Of a DNA stretch of 64,000 nt, positions 17,594 to 26,727 are shown piece by piece (positions within the stretch are counted from its first letter, which is position 1; the number at the start of each line of letters is the position of its first letter). Source of the stretch: Bacteroidia bacterium. Its GTDB lineage: Bacteria; Bacteroidota; Bacteroidia; Chitinophagales; UBA2359. The notes beneath the pieces were generated by a model. The model did no database searches. It was given only the letters and a program-made list of their open reading frames with translations, and was not told where the DNA came from. The position numbers and the translations under genes were made by a program. Where the stretch lies: assembly GCA_030427245.1 (NCBI GenBank), contig JAUHXA010000010.1, positions 89,208-153,207 of the forward strand. The letters run 5' to 3'.

Positions 17594-19585
17594 TCACGAT
17601 TTATTACCCAAACTCCCAATCCCTCTCCAAAAAATCTTCCAATCTGTGCTCGTATGATAATCCTTCGCATAGAGCCAATTCAAGCGGTTTCGGGTAGCCT
17701 CGTCATAGCTATATTCAGACAACAAATCCGTAGGATTCAGCACTCCGTTTTTGATTTTAGGTAGCCGTTTCTGCTCTTTATTCACTTCTACTTGTGCATA
17801 ACCCACCCAAGAAAGACGACTTATCAACACTTTCCACCAGTTTGCCCACAATCCTTTGCGGTTTTCCACCAAGAATACAAAAAACGGAAACCCCATCAAA
17901 ACGATGATACACAACAAAATATCCAACATACGCTTATTTCTTCGATAGCGATTTTGGTGGATAAGTAGGGAGGTGTCGACTGTGTATAAATCCCCTGCCG
18001 TATTCTTCGAGTTGCTGCCGATGATGCTGTTGCTGTTTGCAGGAACGATTTTGAAATCAATGTCTTTACCCAAAGTCTCCATCCATTGCATGATTTCCTT
18101 GGCGGAAATGCTTTTGCTGCAAAAAATCACCTCTTCAATTCCGTAAATTTCTACTGTTTGCTTCAATGCTTCAATAGATGCCAAAAGAGGAAATTTTCCT
18201 TCAATCAGTGCCTCCTCTCCTACTCTTTTCCTTTCAGTATTCACATACCCCATTACTTCAATAGCCGCCTCGACTTCTTTCAAAAGCCCTTTCACCCGCT
18301 TTGCCTCTTCAAAATCGCCCACAATGACCGCCCGTTTTTCGACCGTTTCCCCCAAACGAAAATCCCCCTTTTGCAGAAAATGTGCCGTCAAACGCCAACC
18401 GACCGTTGTGAAAGCCGCCCAAGCCGTTCCCAACAAAATCATACCCCTCGAAAAACGCATTTCTTCAGGCAAAAAACCATACAAAGCTGCAATCAACACA
18501 CTACCCATCAATACGCCCCGCACAATTTTGGAAGGCTGAGTAGGTTTGTCATAGCCTCCACTAAAAAAGATAGCTGACAACCAAATCGCAATGTAAATCG
18601 GCACATTCACCAGCATATACTCCAAAGGATAGGGATTCAAATGCACCCTTGTTTCCCAAAAATGCTTCACCCAATACATTCCGCCATACATCACCAAAGC
18701 ATCTGCAATCGGCACAGCTGCACGCCCCAAAAAGTTCTGAAAAAGGGTCAGTGCTGCATGAAAATAAATCGCCACTTTGATGCCTGCAATGTAGAGCCAC
18801 GCTTTCTGGGATTTGAAGTGCTTTTGAGCAAAAATAATCATGGCATTGTAGAACACCCGCACATAGTTAAGGCTGCCTTTTTTAGTGCTTTCGCCTTTGT
18901 AGTGAATGATTTGGGTGTAGGGATAGTAGTAGTTTTTAAAACCGCCCTGCAAAATCCGCCAAGATAGGTCAATGTCTTCTCCATACATAAAAAACGTTTC
19001 GTCCAACAAGCCAATCTCATCCAACACGCTTTTCCGCATCAACATAAACGCCCCCGCCAATACTTCAACTTCTTGCACCTCATTCGGGTCTAAATGCCCC
19101 AAATAGTACCAATTGAAGGTTTTGGATTTAGAAAAGACTTTCGACAGCCCAAACATTTTGCAGAACGCAACGCTTGGGCTGGGCAATCCTCGTTTGGATT
19201 CGGGCAAAAATTCCCCTTTTCCATCTATCATTTTCACCCCCAAACCGCCTGCATCTTCGTGGGCATCCATAAACTCAATTACCTCCTCAAAGGTATCTTC
19301 CGCCACGACTGTATCGGGATTCAAGAGCAAAATGTATTCTCCTTTGGCTTGTCGAATCGCCTGGTTATTGGCAGTCGAAAAACCCGTATTTTTTTGATTG
19401 GCAATCAATTGCACTTCGGGAAATTGATTTTGGACGAGTTCTACCGAATTGTCATGGGAGTTGTTGTCAACCACAAATACCTCTGCTTCCCATCCCTTTC
19501 CTTCAATGGCTTCCCGCACCGATAGCAATGCCTGCTCTAAAAAGTAGGCAACATTGTAGCTGACGATGATAATGGAGAGTTTCAT
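17594..19585 (-). CDS. GT2 glycosyltransferase fused to a truncated polyprenyl glycosylphosphotransferase-like half
   Basis: A protein of 663 residues. Residues 1-240 are a GT-A family 2 glycosyltransferase: SIIIVSYN at the N-terminus, LLLNPDTVV (about 87-94) carrying the metal-binding acidic residue, and YGEDIDLSWR (about 201-210) carrying the catalytic ED. This part resembles rhamnosyltransferases. Residues 260-405 hold several transmembrane segments. Residues 417-545 form a Rossmann-like domain (RAVIVGDFEEAK) like the CoA-binding domain of WbaP/WcaJ-type phosphotransferases. Near 551-572 is the RRNKRMLDILL helix that begins a bacterial sugar-transferase domain, but its catalytic part is missing. 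The protein therefore looks like a GT2 joined to the N-terminal half of an initiating phosphotransferase. A role in surface polysaccharide synthesis at the inner membrane is inferred. Confidence 0.8.
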   Translation of the reverse strand: MKLSIIIVSYNVAYFLEQALLSVREAIEGKGWEAEVFVVDNNSHDNSVELVQNQFPEVQLIANQKNTGFSTANNQAIRQAKGEYILLLNPDTVVAEDTFEEVIEFMDAHEDAGGLGVKMIDGKGEFLPESKRGLPSPSVAFCKMFGLSKVFSKSKTFNWYYLGHLDPNEVQEVEVLAGAFMLMRKSVLDEIGLLDETFFMYGEDIDLSWRILQGGFKNYYYPYTQIIHYKGESTKKGSLNYVRVFYNAMIIFAQKHFKSQKAWLYIAGIKVAIYFHAALTLFQNFLGRAAVPIADALVMYGGMYWVKHFWETRVHLNPYPLEYMLVNVPIYIAIWLSAIFFSGGYDKPTQPSKIVRGVLMGSVLIAALYGFLPEEMRFSRGMILLGTAWAAFTTVGWRLTAHFLQKGDFRLGETVEKRAVIVGDFEEAKRVKGLLKEVEAAIEVMGYVNTERKRVGEEALIEGKFPLLASIEALKQTVEIYGIEEVIFCSKSISAKEIMQWMETLGKDIDFKIVPANSNSIIGSNSKNTAGDLYTVDTSLLIHQNRYRRNKRMLDILLCIIVLMGFPFFVFLVENRKGLWANWWKVLISRLSWVGYAQVEVNKEQKRLPKIKNGVLNPTDLLSEYSYDEATRNRLNWLYAKDYHTSTDWKIFWRGIGSLGNKS

Positions 19586-19982
19586 GGGATGTTTTAGATT
19601 TTGAAGGCGATTGGGAAAGCAAATTTAAGCAATTCGTTTTAGGATTTGGTCACATTTGAAGCCTTGAACAGAAATCTCGTATTGAAAGGAATTTCTGCAC
19701 TTGGTATAGCGTATTTACCAATGCGTTGTACGAGATTCTTTTTCATAGTAGATTCATGTTCAAGGCTGATAGAATAACCCCCAATGAAAAAATTAGTACT
19801 TCCTCCTTTACTTCAATCTCTCTCAAAATCAATCTAAAAAACATCTCCTCAAAAAATTTTTTACTTTTTTTTAGCCAAACAACTAAAAAAATTAGTTTTT
19901 ATGCCAAAAATGTTAGTATATTTGTATCGTGAAGCTAATAGTAATAGCATTTTTCTATTTTCAACCTCCAAACCTTATACTT
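19586..19982. other. Intergenic region with a nested inverted-repeat structure
   Basis: Between 19660 and 19767 three nested complementary pairs are seen: AGCCTTGAACA (19660-19670) with TGTTCAAGGCT (19757-19767), AATCTCGTA (19673-19681) with TACGAGATT (19729-19737), and TTGGTA (19701-19706) with TACCAA (19716-19721). The RNA or single strand could fold into one long hairpin. It could be a miniature transposable element or an RNA; no coding potential is evident. Confidence 0.5.
19917..19924 (+). promoter_or_regulatory. -7 box (TATATTTG) for the transglycosylase-like gene
   Basis: The octamer matches the Bacteroidota TAnnTTTG consensus and lies about 59 bases before the ATG at 19983. No good TTTG -33 element is seen at 19-20 bases upstream. 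Confidence 0.45.
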
Positions 19983-20699
19983 ATGATACCTACTATTACA
20001 GAAAAAAAAGTCTTACTTGATTTTAGAGCAGCCAGTATGATTGTGATGATTGTCATCATGACCAATGGATTTACCTATGCTCTCTTCAACAAAAGTGCAG
20101 CAGGTGCGAGTCTTTCTAATGCAAACGCTACGGAAGTTGCTGCCGAACAATTGTACTTACTCGACCAAGCAAGTGTATTTGTAAACGATGTGGACAAATT
20201 TGAAAAAAAGGTCAGAAAAGTTAGTAAAAAACTATCTGTCCCCGCTGAATGGCTAATGGCAGTTATGTACAGTGAATCAAAATTTGATGCCTCTGTATCG
20301 AATCACCGAGGAAGTGGTGCAACGGGTTTGATTCAATGGATGCCTACAACAGCCCAAGATTTTGACATCACCGTAGAAAAACTACGCAACCTAAACCACA
20401 GCGAGCAATTGGACTATGTCTATGACTATCTTGACCGAGTGCGCCGAAAATACAAGCAATACGAAACACTGACTGAACTGTATTTGGCGATTCTATACCC
20501 GAAAGCGATTGGTGAAGATTACTGCTATACGATGTATGCAAAACCTTCTGAAGCTTACAAACTAAACATTGGTTTGGACATTGACAAAGATGGACGAGTG
20601 ACAGTAAAAGATATTGATGATAGAATGAAAAAAATGTATCCAACGGCTTATATGGCAGAACTCGAAAAAGGAACTGTTTGGAGTTTCTTGGGTATGTAG
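19983..20699 (+). CDS. Lytic transglycosylase-like (SLT fold) membrane-anchored protein with EF-hand-like motif
   Basis: A protein of 238 residues from the ATG at 19983. One hydrophobic segment near residues 17-35 could be an anchor. Residues 84-170 resemble the SLT/goose lysozyme fold: VPAEWLMAVMYSESKFDAS carries the candidate catalytic glutamate (E98), followed by GATGLIQWMPTTA, the usual G-x-x-G-L-x-Q-x-P/M-T stretch. Near 198-212 a D-x-D-x-D-G motif (DIDKDGRVTVKD) resembles an EF-hand or dockerin calcium loop. Expected activity is cleavage of peptidoglycan glycan strands in the periplasm. Similar domains also occur in phage tail proteins, but no phage genes flank it. Confidence 0.7.
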   Translation: MIPTITEKKVLLDFRAASMIVMIVIMTNGFTYALFNKSAAGASLSNANATEVAAEQLYLLDQASVFVNDVDKFEKKVRKVSKKLSVPAEWLMAVMYSESKFDASVSNHRGSGATGLIQWMPTTAQDFDITVEKLRNLNHSEQLDYVYDYLDRVRRKYKQYETLTELYLAILYPKAIGEDYCYTMYAKPSEAYKLNIGLDIDKDGRVTVKDIDDRMKKMYPTAYMAELEKGTVWSFLGM

Positions 20700-20806
20700 T
20701 CCTCTGAAATATAAGACTATTTGGAGGTCAAATATAAAGAATGATGGATGGATTAGTGACTTGTAAGTTGTTTCGACTTTATTGGCTAATCAAAAATCAG
20801 AAAAAT

Positions 20807-20850
20807 AACCCACCCACAAATTCGATTGGATTTGTGGGTGGGTTTTTATT
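20807..20850 (+). terminator. Strong intrinsic terminator
   Basis: A 14-base GC-rich stem (AACCCACCCACAAA with its complement at 20831-20844) is followed by a T-rich tract. It lies after the transglycosylase-like gene and before the convergent MFS gene, and could work on both strands. Confidence 0.85.
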
Positions 20851-20910
20851 TTATTCTGTGTGGAATTTGCAATTATTGAAATTCAAACTATCACCATTTT
20901 CTCCCAACTC

Positions 20911-22095
20911 TTATTGTTTTCTTTGATTATTGCCAATCACCCCCAAACAAACCAATCCAACCACACCAAAAATCACAAAAGCCACCAACAGTGCTTCCTG
21001 AATGGTATAAACATCTGTTATCCAACCCAAAAACGGGGCAAGCACTGCAAAAATCAATCGAAACAAAAACGAGCGAATAGACAGCACCGTAGCCCGTCTA
21101 TCAGAAGAAGTATGACTGTTAATGAAGTTATTGAAGGTTGGAGTAGCGATTCCTCTCCCAATATAGACGACAAACAAAAAGGCAATTCCCACCATTGCAG
21201 GCGAAAAAGCTGCCCCCAAGTATCCGCCCACAATCAGCACAAAAACGCCCCACATCAAGCCCAAAGCCGTAACACTGTCTTCTACTTTGTGAGCAAACCA
21301 CGAAGCCACTCCAACCGTAAGATTCAATGCAGTCCAAAGAATGCCATAATAGACCAACGGAACTTCTGCAAACAAAAAATAAGGCTGTGCAAACCAAGCG
21401 ATTGTAATAGTAGCACCGCCCATAAGTGAAGCATACAAAATCAACCATTTTAGTTCTTGATTCCCCACAAAAACATAGTGAATCGTATCCTTGATGTTTT
21501 GCCAATTACTTTTGGTCGAGAAAACTTGTGTTCTTTCAGGCTCAACCAAACTGATTGCTGCAAAAATACCGATAACAGAAACGGCTGCTTGTCCATAAAA
21601 AGGGAAAACCAAGCTAAAATGCGCTGCCAACAAACCGCCCAAAACTCCTGCAATCGCTTCCGCAAAATTCCCAATCGCATAGTATTTCCCCTCCAATTTG
21701 ACATATTCCGAAGTGCGGTCGAGTCGCAACAAAGTATCGTACAACAAAGCAGAATCTGATCCCGACACAAAACTTGTTCCAATTCCCAAAGTCACCGCCG
21801 CCACCAAAAAGCCCATAAAACCGCTTGTCAAACAATAGAATACATAACCCACAAAAACCAAAACACTCCCCACTATCAGCGATTTTCTACGCCCCAAAAC
21901 ATCCCCCATATACCCCGAAGGCACTTCCATCAAGACCACTGCAATCGAAAAAATGGATTGAATCACCATCACATCTTGTATGTCCATTCCACTTTCTTGA
22001 TAAAAAAGCACAATAATGGGCATGACCAACAAAAACCATTTCGATATTTTCAACCAATAGAGCTTGTATATATTGGAGGCTAAGTTTTTTTCCAT
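20911..22095 (-). CDS. MFS transporter
   Basis: A protein of 394 residues, nearly all hydrophobic helices, consistent with the 12-helix major facilitator fold. The motif A loop between helices 2 and 3 is clear (GYMGDVLGRRKS, around residues 62-73). The first half also has SGSDSALLYDTLLRL after helix 4, typical of a subgroup of small-molecule efflux carriers in Bacteroidota. Substrate cannot be told from the sequence. It is convergent with the transglycosylase-like gene and separated from it by a terminator. Confidence 0.85.
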   Translation of the reverse strand: MEKNLASNIYKLYWLKISKWFLLVMPIIVLFYQESGMDIQDVMVIQSIFSIAVVLMEVPSGYMGDVLGRRKSLIVGSVLVFVGYVFYCLTSGFMGFLVAAVTLGIGTSFVSGSDSALLYDTLLRLDRTSEYVKLEGKYYAIGNFAEAIAGVLGGLLAAHFSLVFPFYGQAAVSVIGIFAAISLVEPERTQVFSTKSNWQNIKDTIHYVFVGNQELKWLILYASLMGGATITIAWFAQPYFLFAEVPLVYYGILWTALNLTVGVASWFAHKVEDSVTALGLMWGVFVLIVGGYLGAAFSPAMVGIAFLFVVYIGRGIATPTFNNFINSHTSSDRRATVLSIRSFLFRLIFAVLAPFLGWITDVYTIQEALLVAFVIFGVVGLVCLGVIGNNQRKQ

Positions 22096-22197
22096 AGAGT
22101 AGTTACATATAAAATCCCAACATAGTTCCTAAGTCCATATAATTGTAGTGTGAACAAAATCAAGTGAGCAAGTCCTTTTCCATCTACAAGTTCATGT

Positions 22198-23619
22198 TCA
22201 CAAATACCCACTCAAAACCTTCAAAATCAACTCACTCCCACCTTTATTCTTCAAAACATATGCTCGACTTGCCGTTGAAGCCTCTTTATACAAAACCTCA
22301 TTCTCCTGCAATTCCCTCACCTTCAATACTAAATCCTCCACTCCTTCAATACAATACGCTCCTCCCCCTTCAATCAAATCCACCGCCTCCTGAAACTTTT
22401 CATAATTCGGTCCAAAGAAAATCGGCACCCCAAAAACAGCCGCCTCCAATATATTATGAATCCCAGCCCCAAAACCACCACCAATAAACACATAATCAGC
22501 ATATTGATACATACTCGACAACATTCCAATATTGTCAATAATCAATACTTGAATATCCTCTCCTTCAAAATCGGTCTCTTCACTACAATTAGAATAACGC
22601 ACGCTTTTGACCGTCAAAAGTGCTTCAATCTGAAGCAAATGCTTTTCATGAATTTCATGTGGAGCGATTACAAAACAGTAATTATCAACACCCTTCCCTC
22701 CATTTTCCACAAATCTCTCCACCTCCCTACCTGCACCTCCAATACTTCTCTCCACCTCCCCGTCTCTCCGTTCAAAATCCCTCTGTGCCACTGAGTCTCC
22801 GTGTTCATTTTTTGTATCAGTTAAGAATTGAGCTAAAATTTCCTCATCTTTCGACCAAGTACTCCCCGCTACCCAAAGTTTTGCATCACCTTTGAAAACC
22901 TCCACAATAGGAATCTGTTTGGCTGTTTGGCTGTTGTCAAAAACCCTATCCAAACGAGTATCTCCTGCAATGCTGACCTTCTCCATTCCAATATTTTGCA
23001 GCAATTGAAGAGACTCCTCGTTTTGCACAAAAATATGCTCACAATACTCCAACAAAGCACGAAACAAACTACCATACCATTTGAAGAAATGTTGATTCGG
23101 GCGAAAAATAGCCGACACAATGAAAATGGGAATGTTGCGCTCCTTCAATGCTTCAAAATAATAGTACCAAAATTCGTATTTCACAAACACCACCAAATCA
23201 GGCTTCAAAGCCTCAACAAATTGCTGAGCATTTCGTCGGCTGTCCAAAGGCAGATAATACACATAGTCCGCAACGGTGTAGTTTTTGCGGATTTCGTAGC
23301 CCGAAGGAGAGAAAAAGGTCAAAACCAAAATACAGTTGGGATACCGCTTTTTGATGCCTTCCATAATCGGTCGCCCCTGCTCAAACTCCCCCAAACTTGC
23401 GGCATGAAGCCAAACGGTTTTTCGCTTTTCTCCATTCTCCACCCGCTTCAATTCACCAAAATCCACCTTCACCTTTTGCAGCAAACCCTTTCGACCTGCC
23501 ACCCATTTTTGGGCTTTGGGATTGAAGACTGCCGCCATTCTGATGAAAGTTTGATAAATCATCAACACCAAGTTATACAGCAAAAGTGAACTTCTAAAGC
23601 GTTTATTGAAGGAATTCAT
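22198..23619 (-). CDS. waaA: 3-deoxy-D-manno-octulosonic acid (Kdo) transferase
   Basis: A protein of 473 residues. It transfers Kdo from CMP-Kdo to the lipid A precursor at the cytoplasmic face of the inner membrane. A hydrophobic N-terminal anchor (about 10-30) is followed by WLHAASLGEFEQGRP (about 70-83) with the catalytic glutamate, the SGYEIRKN stretch, KYEFWYYYF, and the C-terminal GT-B donor site with GGGFGAGIHNILEAA and FFGPNYEKFQEA. Family members are usually about 420 residues. The excess is largely an insertion near residues 268-312, rich in Glu, Arg and Gly, in the inter-domain region just before the conserved FVIAPHE. The gene is divergent from the retropepsin-like gene, with a minisatellite between them. 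Confidence 0.93.
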   Translation of the reverse strand: MNSFNKRFRSSLLLYNLVLMIYQTFIRMAAVFNPKAQKWVAGRKGLLQKVKVDFGELKRVENGEKRKTVWLHAASLGEFEQGRPIMEGIKKRYPNCILVLTFFSPSGYEIRKNYTVADYVYYLPLDSRRNAQQFVEALKPDLVVFVKYEFWYYYFEALKERNIPIFIVSAIFRPNQHFFKWYGSLFRALLEYCEHIFVQNEESLQLLQNIGMEKVSIAGDTRLDRVFDNSQTAKQIPIVEVFKGDAKLWVAGSTWSKDEEILAQFLTDTKNEHGDSVAQRDFERRDGEVERSIGGAGREVERFVENGGKGVDNYCFVIAPHEIHEKHLLQIEALLTVKSVRYSNCSEETDFEGEDIQVLIIDNIGMLSSMYQYADYVFIGGGFGAGIHNILEAAVFGVPIFFGPNYEKFQEAVDLIEGGGAYCIEGVEDLVLKVRELQENEVLYKEASTASRAYVLKNKGGSELILKVLSGYL

Positions 23620-23696
23620 ATTTTCTATTTGGCTGCAAATTTCTTAAAAATTTACTTAAAGCCCTTAAAACACCCCAATTCTCCAAAATATACATA

Positions 23697-23942
23697 AGCA
23701 TCCCCAGCATCCACAGCATCCACCAAGCATCCACTGCATCCACAGCATCCACAGCATCCACAGCATCCACAGCATCCACAGCATCAACAGCATCCACAGC
23801 ATCAACAGTATCCACCAAGCACCCACAGAATCAACCAAGCACCCACAGAATCAACCAAGCACCCACAGAATCAACCAAGCACCCACAGAATCAACCAAGC
23901 ATCCACAGCATCCACAGCATCCACAGCATCCACAGCATCCCC
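23697..23942. repeat. Minisatellite: 9-bp and 20-bp tandem repeats
   Basis: The outer parts are runs of a 9-base unit (CATCCACAG and close variants, about 15 copies on the two sides). The core, 23821-23900, is four exact copies of a 20-base unit (ACCCACAGAATCAACCAAGC). It fills the divergent upstream region between waaA and the retropepsin-like gene. The long frame it opens on the minus strand (repeating V-D-A) is a product of the repeat, not a gene. Confidence 0.95.
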
Positions 23943-24043
23943 AAGAATTAACAAAACTTAATGCTATTTAGAATTAATTGGCATTGATTCTCATTCGTAA
24001 GGCTTATTATTGTAGCGTATTTCAAATCCAAAAAATAGATATT

Positions 24044-24976
24044 ATGCAAAAACTGACCCTTTTGTACCTAGCAGTCCTATGTCTTGTACTCACCTATTCC
24101 CTCACCCACGCCCACATCAATACGCCAACGGACGAAGAAGAAACGGCTGCCAAAAGCTTTACCCAAATCTCCTTTGAACTCATTCACAAACTCATCGTTG
24201 TGGAAGCCACAGTAGATGGACAGACAGGCAAATTCATCTTAGACAGTGGTGCCTCTGACCTATACCTAAACGAAAAATACTTCACTGCTCATTACGAACC
24301 ACAAGAAAATACCTATGCAGGAGGCATTCACGACAAAAATCCGACCGTTGGGATTTACATTTCCAAAAAATTCCAGTGGGGCAACCTAAAATTGAAGAAA
24401 ATACGTGCTTACACCAATAATTTGCAGCACCTCGAAAATGTTCTACAACAAAAAATTATGGGCTTGATTGGTTATCCGATTTTGAAAAAATACGAACTCT
24501 TGATAGACTACAACAAACGCACTTTAGGAATTTTTCAGCTCGACAAAAAAGGCAACTGCTTGTATAAACGTGCTTCAAAAAAACCGACTCACATTCTCCC
24601 TTTCAAAATGTCGCAACATTTCCCTGTTGTAGAAGGCGAGATTGCAGGACGAAAAGTGCGATTGGGTTTGGACACAGGCGCAAGTATTGGTTTTTTAGAC
24701 CAAAAATTGCTCAAACATTTTGGAGAGGAAGTAGAATTGAAAGCTAATGGGAATGTATCAGGAGTACATGGTACTCGACAATCGGTCACGAGAGGCAATG
24801 TCAATCAAATCAATATAAATTTTCTTCAATTGAAGGATATGGAAGTCGCTTTCTCCAATATGGAACATTTCAAGCAAGACTACCGAAGCTTTATTGACGG
24901 TTTGATAGGTTACGCTTTTTTCAGCAATGCGCCTATTGCGATTAATTATTTGAAGAAGCAGTTGTTTATTTGGTGA
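24044..24976 (+). CDS. Retropepsin-like aspartic protease with two DSG/DTG motifs
   Basis: A protein of 310 residues from the ATG at 24044. The N-terminus is a hydrophobic signal segment (about 4-22). Two aspartic protease half-sites are present: FILDSGASDLYL (D67) and LGLDTGASIGFLD (D210), each followed by the hydrophobic-hydrophobic-G stretch of the retropepsin fold (GLIGYPIL and GLIGYAFF). A single chain with two half-sites can form a pseudo-dimeric active site. Similar bacterial proteins are secreted or periplasmic. The substrate is unknown. Confidence 0.8.
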   Translation: MQKLTLLYLAVLCLVLTYSLTHAHINTPTDEEETAAKSFTQISFELIHKLIVVEATVDGQTGKFILDSGASDLYLNEKYFTAHYEPQENTYAGGIHDKNPTVGIYISKKFQWGNLKLKKIRAYTNNLQHLENVLQQKIMGLIGYPILKKYELLIDYNKRTLGIFQLDKKGNCLYKRASKKPTHILPFKMSQHFPVVEGEIAGRKVRLGLDTGASIGFLDQKLLKHFGEEVELKANGNVSGVHGTRQSVTRGNVNQININFLQLKDMEVAFSNMEHFKQDYRSFIDGLIGYAFFSNAPIAINYLKKQLFIW

Positions 24977-25091
24977 TGTAGGAAGTAGGACGTAAGACCA
25001 CATTCGCTGTCAGAAGAGGGATGTCAATTTATAGATAATAAAATTACTCATAATGAAATATCTGATAGCTTCTCACCTCTTGCTTCCTTCT

Positions 25092-26669
25092 TCATATCTT
25101 AACTTCAATCAATCCACTCTCCCCTACTTCATACTTCAATTTTGCCGCATCCAATACACTCCGCACAGCCTGTTCATCATTGCGGAAATACTCGTATAAC
25201 AAAGGAATGATTTTGTATTGAAGGTGATACGCCAAGTCAAAATTGCCCATTCTGTCCTTCAAAAAATAAGCATGACCAATCTGAAATTCTCGCCCTCTGA
25301 GTTGGGTGATTTTTCGATTCATTTTTTGCAGCACATCGGGATATGCCAACTGCGGCAAATCATAGCGAGGATAAACCGCCTGGAAGTCAAAACGCCGCCG
25401 CAAAGCCATGTCTAAGAGTGCAATGGATTTGTCGGTTGTGTTCATCGTGCCGATAATATAGAGATTGGGCGCAACTACAAAAGGCTGACCCGAAGGAAGC
25501 CGCAAACTAATTGCATTGCGCTCGTCGTAGCGTTTGTCTTTTTCGATAAGGGTAATCAATTCACCAAAAACACTCGAAATATTCGCCCGATTGATTTCGT
25601 CAATCACCAACACATAATTTTGTCTATCTACCCGCTTTCCTTCCTTCAATTGCCGCTCATAAACTGCCTGTTCCTCATTGACCGAATAGTGGCTATATTG
25701 TGTAGATTGCAGCGGCATGGTTTGTTGAAGGTATTGCAGTAGGTGTCTATCTTTTCGAGTCAATTGCACTTTTGAAGCCAAATAGTTGAGAATCGCTCGG
25801 TCGGCAATGCGTTTGAAAATTCCGTCTTTGAGTTCAAACTCCAAGCCTTTGTTTCGGTTGGTCATTGGACGCAAGCCCTGTATAAAATCTTCATAGGCAT
25901 AGTTGGGGTGAAAGCTGATCATTTCGATTTGGCTGCCCAAAGCTCGCTGAAAAATCGCTTGATTGACCTCATGCTCAGGGTTAGATTTGCCGATAATTTC
26001 CGCCGCAATGTCTATACAATTGTAGGTCTTTCCTGTACCAGGAGGGCCGTAGAGCAAGAGATTTGGATTGGGGAATCTGTCTCGAATTTCTTCAAAATGT
26101 TCGGGCGGAATGTCCGATGGGTGTTCAATGCTTTTTTGGAAATCGCTGTCCAATACCTCCGACAATGCTTCAATGGTATCGGGATATTTTTCCGCCAAAA
26201 ACTGCAATACCAACTCTAAGGAAAAACCCAATTGATTGACCAACGAAAAAGCATCTGGATTCGGGGTAGTGATGTCGAAATGATGTAAAACGGGCTTAGA
26301 AAGAGCATGTAAAAACTGCATCCGAATGGCAGGCGAAGGTTTATTTTTGCCGAGCTTCAATTTGGGATTACTAATGTGGTAATCAGTCGCTGCAATCCCC
26401 AAACCATAGTAATGTGTTTTGTCCATCAACACCATCAAATCTTGCCGATTCAGTTCATTGACCCATTTTGGAATCACTCGCTTGCCTCGCTTCAACTCTG
26501 ATGGAGAAATTCGCTGATAATCTGTTTCGGCATCCATCCACCACAAAGCCAACAAACCTTTCTTTCTAAAATCTGTCCAATATTTCAAATCCCCAAACCG
26601 CCACATTTTTCGGGCACTCAATTGCAGTAGGTTATGGATGTGATGAATATCGGTTGCCAATTGAGACAT
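25092..26669 (-). CDS. McrB-type AAA+ NTPase
   Basis: A protein of 525 residues from the ATG at 26669. Residues 1-190 are not recognised and would be the DNA-recognition or adaptor part. The AAA+ module begins with Walker A GPPGTGKTY (about 208-216), then FHPNYAYEDFIQGLRP (about 253-268), a McrB-family signature, Walker B VLVIDEINRANIS (about 353-365), GTMNTTDKSIALLD (about 407-420) and the arginine finger RRRF. In the McrBC family, McrB hydrolyses GTP and drives the McrC nuclease to cut DNA with modified cytosines. No mcrC-like gene follows; the next gene downstream is convergent. It may serve an unlinked nuclease or have another role. Confidence 0.85.
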   Translation of the reverse strand: MSQLATDIHHIHNLLQLSARKMWRFGDLKYWTDFRKKGLLALWWMDAETDYQRISPSELKRGKRVIPKWVNELNRQDLMVLMDKTHYYGLGIAATDYHISNPKLKLGKNKPSPAIRMQFLHALSKPVLHHFDITTPNPDAFSLVNQLGFSLELVLQFLAEKYPDTIEALSEVLDSDFQKSIEHPSDIPPEHFEEIRDRFPNPNLLLYGPPGTGKTYNCIDIAAEIIGKSNPEHEVNQAIFQRALGSQIEMISFHPNYAYEDFIQGLRPMTNRNKGLEFELKDGIFKRIADRAILNYLASKVQLTRKDRHLLQYLQQTMPLQSTQYSHYSVNEEQAVYERQLKEGKRVDRQNYVLVIDEINRANISSVFGELITLIEKDKRYDERNAISLRLPSGQPFVVAPNLYIIGTMNTTDKSIALLDMALRRRFDFQAVYPRYDLPQLAYPDVLQKMNRKITQLRGREFQIGHAYFLKDRMGNFDLAYHLQYKIIPLLYEYFRNDEQAVRSVLDAAKLKYEVGESGLIEVKI

Positions 26670-26727
26670 TATTTTTGGTTGATTGTTTTTTTTGTTAATT
26701 TGCAAAGGTTATTTAAACATTAAAGAT

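Noticed and set aside
20860..21429. 189-codon plus-strand ORF over the MFS gene
   Set aside because: Its translation is rich in His, Asn, Lys and Arg as expected of antisense to a membrane protein, and it starts in the terminator-flanking sequence.
23603..23818. 71-codon ORF with a repeated V-D-A peptide
   Set aside because: Produced by the 9-base tandem repeat read on the minus strand; it overlaps the waaA start and has no leader.
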